A DNA stretch of 64,000 bases, taken from NCBI GenBank assembly GCA_001414485.1, contig LLEY01000121.1, positions 1-64,000 on the forward strand. Reading direction: 5' to 3'. Positions 12,091 through 22,617 of the stretch are shown here, piece by piece. The position numbers and the translations under genes were made by a program. The stretch comes from Calycina herbarum. Taxonomy: Eukaryota > Ascomycota > Leotiomycetes > Helotiales > Pezizellaceae. Below the pieces are notes generated by a model, which was not told the DNA's origin, did no database searches, and was given only the letters and a program-made list of their open reading frames with translations. Positions within the stretch are counted from its first letter, which is position 1. The number at the start of each line of letters is the position of its first letter.

Positions 12091-12363
12091 TCATCCAGAG
12101 CTCACAGGCGGGATGATTGCCACTTCATCGCCCTCCTTGATGACGAAGTCACTGTCGACATCAACATATTCGAGATTGACCGTGACCAGACAGCTTTCCA
12201 GCACCTTGGATTTCATCCCAGCATATCTTTCCTCAAGCTTATCAAATAATTCAGATAGCAGCAAGGGAGCCTGCAGAGTCTCGGCCTCCTTGGAAGTGTA
12301 TGAATGGGCGGATGCGAAATAGATGACCTTGAACTGAGCAGCAGGTTTCGGGGCAGTCGACAT
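12091..12363 (-). CDS. cnxG: Molybdopterin synthase small subunit (MoaD/MOCS2A type)
   Basis: A 90-residue single-exon protein with the ubiquitin-like MoaD fold pattern: FKVIYFASAHSYT at the start, a mid-helix SELFDKLEERYAGM, then VTVNLEYVD and GDEVAIIPPVSSG at the end. In this family the C-terminal Gly is activated as a thiocarboxylate by the MoeB-like enzyme and supplies sulfur to precursor Z, making molybdopterin for nitrate reductase and other Mo enzymes. The last two residues are Ser-Gly rather than Gly-Gly; I recall this from fungal CnxG proteins. It acts in the cytosol with the large subunit CnxH, which is not in this window. The next gene upstream is divergent. Confidence 0.88.
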   Translation of the reverse strand: MSTAPKPAAQFKVIYFASAHSYTSKEAETLQAPLLLSELFDKLEERYAGMKSKVLESCLVTVNLEYVDVDSDFVIKEGDEVAIIPPVSSG

Positions 12364-12899
12364 GGTGGGGTTATTGCATCAACTATCTTGAGGAACAGTC
12401 AGCTTGGTTCTTGCAGGAGTAGACAAAAACCGATGTGCGGTTGAGCAACGATGTCAGAGATCTTGGTGTTAGACCACATTGCCAGACAGCAAACGCTATC
12501 CAGCTTCAGGTAATACATGCTATGATTGTTCATCACACGATGCGAGGGTGGGGTTGGGCACAAGTGAAGATAGAGAATGTAAACATACCGAATATATGAA
12601 GAGCTCCAGTTTGTCCTGTGAGACTTGAATAAGGAGGAGGTACAGAGGAGGAGCTCGAATTGGTGGTGTGGTGTGGTGTGTTGCTTGGAGGGGGGAGAAA
12701 TATTATGGGGAAGTTTTCCTTTCCAATAAATACTCGTAGAAGAACTGAGGGGCACGGACCATGGTTCGCGTCATCCCAAAGTCTGGGTGTCACAAAAAAG
12801 TATTCCTAGTGCCTCCTAGTGCCTCCCATACGAGTAGACAATCAACAAGCTCGCATTGTATTTAATACAACGAGTGCCCTCCTTCTCTCAGATCTAGGC
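12364..12899. promoter_or_regulatory. Divergent promoter region, cnxG and CYT-4/Dss1 gene
   Basis: About 540 bases between two start codons pointing apart. It holds CT/GT-rich tracts, and the direct repeat CCTCCTAGTG occurs at about 12809-12822. No coding region. A 5' UTR intron for cnxG is possible, since a CAACTATCTTGAG segment follows its ATG on the upstream side, but I cannot demonstrate it. Confidence 0.4.
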
Positions 12900-15800
12900 A
12901 TGTTGCGAAGCATATCCACTTCCAAGCAGGCAAAAGATTCAGTTGTCTGCTGGCAATGTCTGGCAAGATGGCGTCAGGGGAAGAAAGCGCCAGGCGCATC
13001 GCGGAATCGTACCAAATTCCTGCAGAGACCATATAGCACCCCAGTATGTACCCATTGAAACGATATCTGAACTCTATTTCCTACGGCCTATCTAATTCTA
13101 GATTCAGGTTGATCTAGATGTTCAATCCAACCCCTCCAACATCGACTTTGGCAATCTAGTTCACCGGCGGCCCTCATCAAAAATTCGAGACCGCCTAAAG
13201 CAATGGGAGACTGAAAATTCAAATGCAGCAGCGGCTCTCATTGCGCAGTCCATGGAAGATATTGTGCCATATGGCCAGGCTATAAATATGCGCTCTGGGT
13301 CGGAGCTTCACACACAACTAGATGACAATTTGGAAGACGAGATGATTGAAGAATTTCGCCCCTTCGGAGAGCAGGACCTCGCAGATGTGGGCGGGAGGCG
13401 TACTTTCTTGCTACCCGGAGATCTGGTAGAGCTCAAGTAAGTCCACAAGGAGACGGACATTTCAATACCACGGCAGAAACTAAAATAAATCTAGGATGAT
13501 GGGGAACCAGCACCAGGAGCTTGCAATATTTGTTCGCGACTTGGGCCAGCAGAGCCAGTTCTATACTATGTCTGGCCAATGGGTACAACGAATGAACAGC
13601 CACCCAACTTTCTATGTACCAGGTTTCGTGGGACAACAGGAGCTGGACGAGATAATTCCCTTTCTACCAAAATCAGATGTTTCGGGAGACAAACTGAACA
13701 GACTAAATACATTCGAACAAATTCTTCCTAGGGATATTGGCAGACCGGCTATCAGGAAAATGCTCGCCTTTTGGACAAAGGCAGATGAGGCTTTCGTCAA
13801 AATGGCTCCCAAGATCGAACTCGCACACCAAACCCTAGCCCATCCATTTCGAACCACCTATGCCACTCTTGATGAGATTGCCGCCAAGATTCTGGGCAGT
13901 AATATCCCCAAGTTGCCTGGTGGAAAATATCCCAAGACTGTTTTATACGCGGTTCATCGCCGTCTTCTTTCGAACGATATCGGGGTCTATACTCAACAGA
14001 AAGGGACCTTGAGAGCGGGCGGTGAATATGGAATCGTGTCTAGGAATGAGGTACATGAAACTCGTTCCGTCACTCACTTTGTCCGAACTTATGTTACCGA
14101 GAAAGCGAAAGGAGCTCCCCCTCTTCGTCGGGGCCCACTGGAAGGCTTCACTGTCAAGTGCCAGCGTTTGATTGATAATAGCCGGAAGCACCGACAATTT
14201 ACTCCGCATGGCATGGTTGGTCCTTCATCAGAAAAGTCCACTGGTGTCCAGTATCGAGAAGGATGTGTTCAGGAAAAGTTCACCCCTATTGAGAATCTAT
14301 TTGTTCGATTTATAGAATCGTGGGTAGGACTACAAAGTTTCAACAGAGGGGCGTCAACTTTGAATTCCGTCGGGTCTCATATTCTCCGCGCCGTTGGCCG
14401 TTACGAAGACGTGAAAATGGACGTGAAGACTGGTTGGACCTTTTTGCAAGAAATTGGAGTCATTCCTCCTTGGGAAACACGCGCCCCGTACGTGCTCAGA
14501 CTCCCTCAAACTGGACAGCGATTGCAAACCGAAGCCAGTGTGCCTGGGAGAGGATTTGTTGAAGATAAATTGACCGACATACGCAAGGACTGGGGCGATC
14601 TCCCTGCGTTTTGTATTGACGCTCCTGATGCCCACGAAATCGACGACGCCATTTCCATAGAGAAAACCGACAATGAAGATGAGCATTGGCTACACATTCA
14701 TGTCGCCGATCCAGCATCGCATATGGACGTTAAAGGTGCAGCTGCAGACTTTGCACAGAGGATGACGTCCACTACTTATCTTCCTGATCGCTCACTAGGT
14801 ATGCTGGATTCTGAGATTGTTCAGTCGAAATTTAGTCTTGCTGGTGGGCGAAAACGGCCTTGCTTAACGTTCAGTGCAAAGCTAGATGCAGATGGCAAGA
14901 TTTTAGAATACAAGGTCTCTGCAGGTATTCTCAACAACGTATTCAATCTCACTCCAGAGGTTTTGGGGGAAATCAGCTTGGGAAAGGAGACATCTACGGG
15001 TGATACGATGATCCATACGGTTGGCGAAAGCCCTCCTACTCCCTCCGCCCCATCAAGGAGCATGTCTTCAGTCGCTGATCTGAATGATCATCACGAGAGT
15101 TTGAAACTCCTGAGTCACTTTGGACAGCTTCGTTTGAGGTTATTGAGAAGTCAGGGCGGGATGTACTTCGGACCCAACAAATTCTCTATTGCCGTTGATT
15201 TTCGTGGTCCTAAATGGGCTCAGTCCCTCCCTGGTCATAGTTGCTCCCACGCTGGCGACCCCACGATCCAGGTCGCTTCCAAAGGAGTGGGACGATCTAG
15301 AAATGGCACGTTCTCTTATCTCATGCATCTTGCGAGTGAGGTTTGCGCCAAATGGTGCAATGAGCGTGGTATTCCAACCATATATCGGGTTACTCCCCGC
15401 AATGGAAGCGCAGAGAGTGCACCAGACTATTTCAAAAGAGTTTTGGCTCCAATCATCAAAGAGGGAAAAGAGATCCCTGTTGGATGTGAGTTAGAATATC
15501 AGACTTTGACAGGTCCCGCTCAACCCTCTACAACACCCGGACCGCATATCACGGTTGGTGCCGAGATGTTGACGAAATGCACAAGTCCTCTACGTAGGTA
15601 TTCGGATTTGCTTGTCCATTGGCAGTTAGGTGCTGCGCTATCGGAAGAACATCGAATGGGTCACTCTCTGATTGGCAACAAGAAAGAGGCGATATTTCCA
15701 TTTACCAACGCTCAAATTGACGAATTGCTACCGAGAATTGATACCCGCGAGAGGTTGATCAAAAAGGTTTCGAGGGACGCGGACATGGCTTGGTTCATGC

Positions 15801-16078
15801 AGTTCATCTTCCGATCCTGGAAGTTCAAGGAAAGCGAACTTCCTCCCATGACCTTCATGGTCAAGGATGTCAGAAACCCGGATAAATTTGGCGAAACTGC
15901 ATTTGGTTTAGTGACGCAGTTTGCAGCACCCGCACAAATGACAATCCCAGATTGGCTCGACGCGAAGGACGTAAAAGCTTCCGATGTGTTTGAAGTGGAA
16001 ATCGCAGATGTCGACGTTGTCGAAGGTACACTCACTGTCGAGCCTACTCGACGAGTCGAATCGCTTTCTGAAAAGTAG
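12900..16078 (+). CDS. cyt-4: Mitochondrial RNase II family exoribonuclease, CYT-4/Dss1
   Basis: Exons 12900-13043, 13108-13436 and 13495-16078; donors GTATGT and GTAAGT; product 1018 residues. The first 50 residues are basic and Ser/Thr-rich, fitting a mitochondrial presequence. The RNB catalytic domain starts near residue 520. Its metal site is CIDAPDAHEIDDAI at about 532-543, with the Glu before IDD that is usual for Dss1 rather than the Asp of bacterial RNase II. The later landmarks TSTTYLPDRSLGML and LTKCTSPLRRYSDLLVHWQL are the expected RNB blocks. Yeast Dss1 is the 3'-to-5' exonuclease subunit of the mitochondrial degradosome with Suv3; Neurospora cyt-4 mutants fail in mitochondrial RNA processing. 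Length and motifs look intact. Family assignment is firm; symbol by analogy with Neurospora. Confidence 0.93.
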
Positions 16079-16618
16079 CGTGGAGGAGGAAAGGACTATA
16101 ATTTTGAGATGTAGAACAGCTAGTTCTCATACCCCAGGAGGGTAGCGCACCACTCCATGTATAAAAATCATGTACATTAACATATGTACATCAGCATATT
16201 TCCCACATCCGTCGGGAACGGAGTTCTGGAATTGTATGTTAGAATAGACAACCACAAGACAAGTGGAATGAATTACAAGCAATGTTGCCAAGGGTAGTTC
16301 CCATGCGGTTGCTGCCGAGGTGTTGGAAAATATGAGATCAAGTACCAGTTGGGGAGGAATGTAATGAAGCACCGAGGCAACGAGACAGCCTCCAATCCTT
16401 ACCACAAATAGCCAAGAGTAAACATTACTCTGTACTCGATATGTATATTTACTGGCACTTTTCCATCTTTTCTATTGTTCATTCATCCATCCTCCTCATA
16501 CTCTCTCACTATAACCGCATTTCTAAATCTCGCATCTCACATACATCAAATATCGAGGGAACAAAACTTGGGAACAACAAACCTTCCTATCTATCTACAC
16601 ATACGCACCATCATCAAA
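16079..16618. other. Intergenic, promoter of the GPI-type gene
   Basis: 3' flank of the RNase II gene followed by a CT-rich leader with TATCTATCTACACA and CATCATCAAA just before the next ATG. An upstream in-frame ATG at 16475 would give a 48-residue polar extension before the signal peptide, so I prefer the ATG at 16619. Confidence 0.45.
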
Positions 16619-17397
16619 ATGTACAACCGTCTCACACCCCTCTCCCTCCTCCTCCCTCTGGTCGCGGGGCAATCAGCCGTACCAATACAAGTCATCCCCA
16701 ACCTCCAAAACATAAACTCGGTCGCTCCAGTACCCGCCATACCGGTTTTGCAAGGTGCACTTCCCTCTTTAACTCAGGGTGTGGTTCCTTTCCTCGCCTC
16801 GAGAGCTAGTGACGGAGGAGCTTCATCCACCGCTCCCCCATCTGGCTCTGCTTCCTCAACAGCACCCCCATCTTCTTCAGCCGATTCCTCATCTGCTGGA
16901 AGTTCGAGTACCGCACCTATGACGAGTTCAAGTGAAACACAAACTAGTTCTATAACTATCTCAACGACGGACTCGACTGTTACTATAAGTACTACTGCTA
17001 CGACGACTCCTATGACGCAGACTACCTTGCCAGTTTCGGGGAATAGTACTATGACCACTGTCACTTCTCAGGATGGTGGTAATAATGGAGGGAATGGGGG
17101 GTCGTCTGCTACTGGTGGGGGTTCTGGGGGCGATGCGGGGAAGGGACAGAGGACGCCTGTTAGACCTAGTGCTGCTGTGCAGACAAATGGTGTTGATTTA
17201 GGACGCGGGAAAGCTTCTGTGAGTTTTTTTTATTTTTTGTTGTGGTGTTTTTGGATTACGGTCTCGGGGATTTTTGAGCCGGTGTTTTGGTTGTGGGATG
17301 GGTTGAAGAGGAGAATGAGAGGGGCTAATATTTGATATAGGTTGAGACTATCTGTTTGTTGGTTGGTGCTGCGATGGGATTCTTTGTTTTTGCTTAG
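16619..17397 (+). CDS. Ser/Thr-rich secreted protein, probable GPI anchor
   Basis: Exons 16619-17218 and 17341-17397, with donor GTGAGT and acceptor ATATAG, phase 0; 218 residues. It starts with a signal peptide (MYNRLTPLSLLLPLVAG). A short Val/Pro-rich part follows, then a long Ser/Thr tract suited to O-glycosylation and a Gly/Asn-rich spacer. The short second exon encodes only VETICLLVGAAMGFFVFA, a hydrophobic tail directly before the stop; GRGKAS just before it gives a plausible cleavage region. This is the layout of fungal GPI-anchored wall proteins. If the intron is not removed, the frame reads on into an implausible Phe/Trp-rich and basic tail. No known domain; a wall or plasma-membrane role is inference. 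Confidence 0.7.
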
Positions 17398-18967
17398 GGG
17401 ATGGGCGATGATTGGGTTCGGGGGCGCAGAGAAGTGGGGGAACTTAATATTTAATCGGTGGGGAAAAGCTTGTTTGGTTTCTTTCATCTGCATGTCTGGA
17501 GTTGGGGAGTTGTGGGTACTTAATTTCTCGCTTGAGAGCGTTTTTGGGCTGGAATTGAGCTTTTTGGAGTTGAAATCGAATCTAATAGAGTATTGGGTAG
17601 GAAAGAAGGGGAGGATATAATTCTTTGAGGGTCTTGTACAACTGTAGTGTATGAGTAGTTAGTTGGTGTTATTGTTTGTCGTATAATTAATTCATTGATA
17701 CAATTTCCCGAAAGGTTTGGGAGAATTAGATGACTTGAAATAAAAAGTTACTTAATTGTCCTTATCTATATTTCATTTGCAGAATTTGCATCTTCTAAAC
17801 TTTTGTTGTATTTTTATTTGATAACTAGGTATTGTTACGATGATAGTTAGAAATCAATCAGATGAAACGTTATTTTCCATGCATATGAATTTGGCAGCAG
17901 AGCGATGCCGTCGGCTCATTTGATCGCTTGATGAATACTGAAGGAAACTCAATCCCAGTTCGGACTAGCTCCTCAGATTCCCTTCCATATATATGCTTCC
18001 TTGTCATTGAAAATGAGTCGCAGGGGGTACGATCTGGTGTCTATAAAACCACGTGGGCTTCGCAACACATGGTTGAAGGGGGGCATTGGTATGCGCAGGT
18101 CAACAAATTAATTTAACGTAGGAAATCGTACAACAATAAGCCACTGACAGCAACTTTTTCAATCGAAACCAGTTTGACGCAAGAACCAAAAGGCTGGAGA
18201 CTTTCCCATGGTGGCAGACGCAAAGCCACCACTCAACTTTATCTACCACGTCTACGCCTTCTATTCTGCCTTCCACGATCCCAGCCTCGAATCGGTTAGA
18301 GAGATCTATTTCTGCAACACCCCCCTCTTAAGATCACCCAATCACGACCCAAAAACATCGCCGACTAGCTTTGTCAGCTTATTCTCTACTCATCCTCCCG
18401 GACGGGTCGAACTTCCAGCCGCCTACCCGCCAATCACACACCCCTTTTTTTCGTCAAGGTCGTAAATTCCCACCAATTACTCGGGACCCCAGCCACTCTT
18501 CACACCACTCAGCCTCCTCAGTCCCCATCGCTCACGCTTCCTCAACAGGTAGTTCGGCAAAGAGACGATCCTTCATAGGAAAATAGACTTAGTGGCGTCT
18601 TGGGGGCCACCCCGAGCTCGTCGGCCAAATCTTAGAGAACCCAATCATTGGATCCAAAACGGCGAGAATTGTCCAGAGCGCCCGCTCTAGCACGAGCTGG
18701 GCCGCAGTGCTGCATGTCTAGCAAGTTTTAGTTTGTCAAGATGAGGGTTATCATGTTCGAGGCATCCTGCGCAGTCGCGATGACTTCTTCTCCTTTCTCT
18801 CTTTCTCTCTCCATACTCTCGTTGTTGTTTTGCTCGTACTAGTACTGTACCATTAATTCTCCCTCCTTCCATAATTCTTTTGAGCGCTTGCTTTGTGTGT
18901 CATTCTTCTCAACCCTTCTCTAGAATATCCTCTCCCCCCCAAAAACCAGAACAATCGATCACACACT
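17398..18967. other. Intergenic, about 1.6 kb
   Basis: 3' flank of the GPI-type gene (TTTGTAC-like and AT-rich), then the upstream region of the next plus-strand gene, which becomes CT-rich near the start codon (TTTCTCTCTTTCTCTC at about 18797-18812). Short open frames at 17928 and 18208 lack any family signal. No RNA gene or repeat recognised. Confidence 0.4.
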
Positions 18968-20169
18968 ATGAAACTTTCCGACCTTCTCTTCTGCGGCTTC
19001 ATTGGTGTTGTGGCTGCAGGTCCTCAGTTCGCGAGACAAACTACCGAGACGAAGAGTCATCCCACGCAGGTGGAATTGCGAGCAAGAGCGTCAACGACCG
19101 TTCCGGCTCGTATTGAGAAACGGGTATTAGCACCTTCTAATTGTGGATGGATCAATGGTGTGGAAGCCTCACCACTTGATTGTCTGGAGGGCGCTACTTG
19201 TATCATTGCACTGAGCGATAGCAAAGGATCCAAGATTAGTGCCGGAGGTTGCTGTGGGAGCACGGGTTGTGGGACATTTAGAACTGCATGCAGCGCTTCA
19301 AGAGACGCTTGCAACGATGCGTGCAAAGCTAATCCCGCGATTCTGTACTGCGACAACGAGGATATTGGGACACTATGTGCTACATATTCGTATCCCGGAG
19401 GTCAGTCCGACTTAAGATGTGTGAAGACGAAGGGGAATACTCTGAATATTGCATTCACATACACCGGATTCTCAACTCCAGTGCCACTTCCGAGGTTGGC
19501 CGCGAACATTACGATTTGTAACCCTGCGAATTCCGGGAAGTGTGCAGCAAGTTTGGATACCAGGACTCAGACTGTAAACACAGCAACTACAACGAGACCA
19601 ATTACCACTTCTTCAAACCCAACAACCTCAACAAACCCAACTTCCACAAACATGGACCCTACTTCGGTGAGTAATGAATGAACAACTCCCAAATCCCAAT
19701 ACTTTGGAAACATTGCTAACTTCGACGGTTGATACAGAGTACTCCGACCCCAACCGAAACATCCCCACCACTTTCCGAAAAACCGCAGAGCAGTACACCA
19801 GCAATAGTAGGTGGAGTGGTAGGAGGTGTAGGAGCACTGGGGGCAATTTTTGGTGCCATCTTCTACGTACTTTTCTGGAAGAAGCGAGGAGCTCGAAAAA
19901 ACGATCATCAGCCAATTCCGGCGGGATCAGACGACGCAAGTGGCGCACCGGGAAACCCTGCTTCGGGCGCTGCTATCAAAGCTGAATTACCTGCGACGGA
20001 ATCTCGTCCAATATCAACGTATCCGGCCTCGTTCCATGACGACCCTGCAAAGAATACTCCAGAGCACTCGCCGGAAAGATATGAGATGAATGGAATACAG
20101 ATGCAGCAACAGCAACAGCCCTTGATCATGGAGTTGGACGCGAGTGAAGCACAACAACATAGGAGATGA
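18968..20169 (+). CDS. Cys-rich single-span surface protein (WSC/Mid2-like layout)
   Basis: Exons 18968-19666 and 19738-20169, donor GTGAGT, acceptor ACAG, phase 0; 376 residues. A signal peptide (MKLSDLLFCGFIGVVAAG) leads a Cys-rich ectodomain of about 150 residues with CC and regularly spaced Cys pairs (GGCCGSTGCGTFRTACSAS; ACNDACKAN). A Thr/Ser/Asn linker follows. One transmembrane helix lies at about 256-280 (IVGGVVGGVGALGAIFGAI) followed by WKKRG as a stop-transfer signal. The cytoplasmic tail has about 95 residues and a Gln run. Type I topology with O-glycosylated stalk and short tail resembles fungal wall-stress sensors, but I do not recognise a WSC domain. Sensor role is inference; the exon structure is well supported because the stalk continues smoothly across the splice. 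Confidence 0.82.
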
Positions 20170-22062
20170 ACACAACAGCCGCTCGATACATTTCTTTTGC
20201 GTTCAATCCTCGTGGAAGTCTTGTACAGCCATGTTTCGTACAGAGCCTCGTCGAAGAGCTTCACAAGGTTGCACCCGCATTTGAAACCTAATATCAGCTG
20301 GAAAAATCGCAACTAAAAATGTTGACATGGATTCCTTGAGCTTGACTTGTCTTCTGCATATATAGGGAATGGGGAGATATGCAGGGAAAGAGGAGAAGAA
20401 GGTTCACCGCCGTTTCCACAGTCGGGTATTTGCTTCTTTCCATTGCTTCTTGGGACGGTCGAATATGATATAAGCGTGTTCGGGTGTGGGGAGGACGACT
20501 CAGAGCGGACCGAAACGGAATGATGCAGCTGCAGATAGCCGTTGCATGCAGGGTTTCTTCGTACATTCCGAGGGCTTCCTTCCGCGGGAGAAGTCGAAAA
20601 GAGTGGTCACAGAAGTCTGTCATATTTTACCCAAGCGACCAGGTGATGAAGACTCAGCGCTTCTAAATGGAGGACTTGGGGTTGAACTGAGTGGAGGGAA
20701 GAAGGATCGGTTATTCCAACCGGCATAGACGAGTAGAGACGGACCGGGGAAGGGGTTTTTTGATATTGGGGAGATAGGACTTTTAATACCATACTTTTTT
20801 GCCATTATTCTCTTCGTTCGGCCCCGCCACGTTTCCTCCCGGATGGGTATGAGGGTCTTAAATGGCGAGTGCATCTTCTTGGCACATTGCATGAACAGGA
20901 TCTGATAGACATTAATGTGGCTTCTCGAACAGCGTCAATATTGTTCTAGCTGTTCAGCCGTGGCGGGAATTGCTTCTTGTCGGGGGTAGTCACGCCACTG
21001 GGCGATGGACCGAGAGACACCAGAGACATGACGGGACCCTTTGCCAATCGCAAATCAAAAGCAAAAAAATCAGCATGGCGTGTACAAGAACTTTGTTGTG
21101 TGACGTTTGTGGTGGTTCTTCGTAAAACCCCACCGTTACACAAACGTTGGCAGTCTAGCTGCTGGCTCGGGAACACCTCGATGCCCGACAGGCTCCAAGT
21201 TGCTGGGATGGACGTCCGATCATCCTGAAGTGCTTGAGGGGGTAGGACAGGATTGATTATGGTGATGCCAACGGAATCGAGGGGGTGGAGAGAAGCACCT
21301 CCGTTTCAACTCTGGTGCAGAAATTACAGCACACCCTCTTTGGGAAGAGGCGATTTCATTGGCTGGTTAGTGGGTATTCCCCACGTATGTATCTGGGCTT
21401 TGCTGCAGTCAGACTGAGCATGTTGGGGAAGAAATGGTAGGGGGAGCCCCCATTCGGTCGCCTAGAGAATCAATGTCAGGAGATTTGGTAGAGGCGGGAA
21501 AGAGTCAGCGAGGGATGTAAGATTCAAGCCAGCTTGCACAAGGGTGGGATTCGTAACTCGGTATCAGAATATCAGAATATCATAATTATACATCTCCTGT
21601 AGGTAGTGGGAATTGCAAGGAGCTAGAGTGCTACTTGACCTGCCTAACTAAGCATTTGGTAGGTTAGCTTAAGGTTCTCCGGACCTCGGCAGACTTTCTG
21701 ATGGGGTAAAATCAGCGATGCGATTCAAACGATAAAGAGACGAAACAATGCTTCATTTCATATTGTCTTGGTTACGGGCCTCCAGACACACCCTGTCCTG
21801 TCTTTCCCACAGACCTGACTAAGAAATCTGCTGGTCCTTCTCAAAAGAGACAATTGCGCCCACACGGTGTCGTCTGTCAAATTGATTGCTCTCCTCTCCT
21901 TCTCCTTCAGCCACTACTAGTAGGTGTTAGGTTGGGCGCTATCCTTGCCTTGCACACTACGCACTACACTTCATCTTCATCCCGCCTTGTCTTTCCCCAC
22001 CATCAAGAGCGTCTCGTCCATCATCCTCCATCTGCGCTCTGCTCTGCAACACCACCTGATGA
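20170..22062. other. Intergenic and distal promoter, about 1.9 kb
   Basis: No coding region recognised. The left part is the 3' flank of the surface-protein gene. The right part (about 21840-22060) turns CT-rich and probably begins the long leader of the WD40 gene. The direct doublet TATCAGAATATCAGAATATC lies at about 21562-21581. Confidence 0.4.
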
Positions 22063-22617
22063 ATGAATCAGCGCAAGCGTAATCATCCTCCGCCCATTCC
22101 TTGCCAACCCTATTCCAAATCCTTCCTCTCCCACCTCCTCCTAAACAGATCGGACAAGACCAGCGGCCCTCAATTCGGTTCACAGTTGCGCTTTATAGTT
22201 CGCTGCTGTAACTGCACCTCATCCTGCTCACGCAGACGCAGACGCTCATCACTACTCCCTCCTGTGCATCATCGGCACCAGCACCAGCAGCCAGCGCACC
22301 TAGTTATTTCGGTCCAGTTGCGCCGTATCTGCGCTTCCGAACTACCTACTCCCCTCCTCCCGATCCTCATTCATCCGACCCAACCACACTACAACCGACA
22401 GACCCTACCTAGCCTTGACTACTCTGTCATCTTTCCCATTCCAACTTTGATAAAACCACCAACAATCCCTCGTCACACTCGCAAGCAAGCATCATCTGCT
22501 ACCGAAACCACTCTCCGAATTGCCATATTTATCTCATCTATGACATCGGTCCTCGCGCAAAGCGAACGAGAAGCGCAACGCGATGCTGCACAATCCGTTG
22601 ACCCCGCCCTACGATGA
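22063..22617 (+). promoter_or_regulatory. Long upstream frame overlapping the WD40 start codon
   Basis: A 184-codon frame opens at the ATG at 22063 and ends at 22617, past the chosen WD40 ATG at 22583 and in a different frame. Its translation is low-complexity (Pro, His, Ser, Arg) and matches no family. If the mRNA begins upstream of 22063, this uORF, or the inner in-frame ATG near 22540, would limit translation of the WD40 protein. It could equally be removed by a leader intron. Confidence 0.35.
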
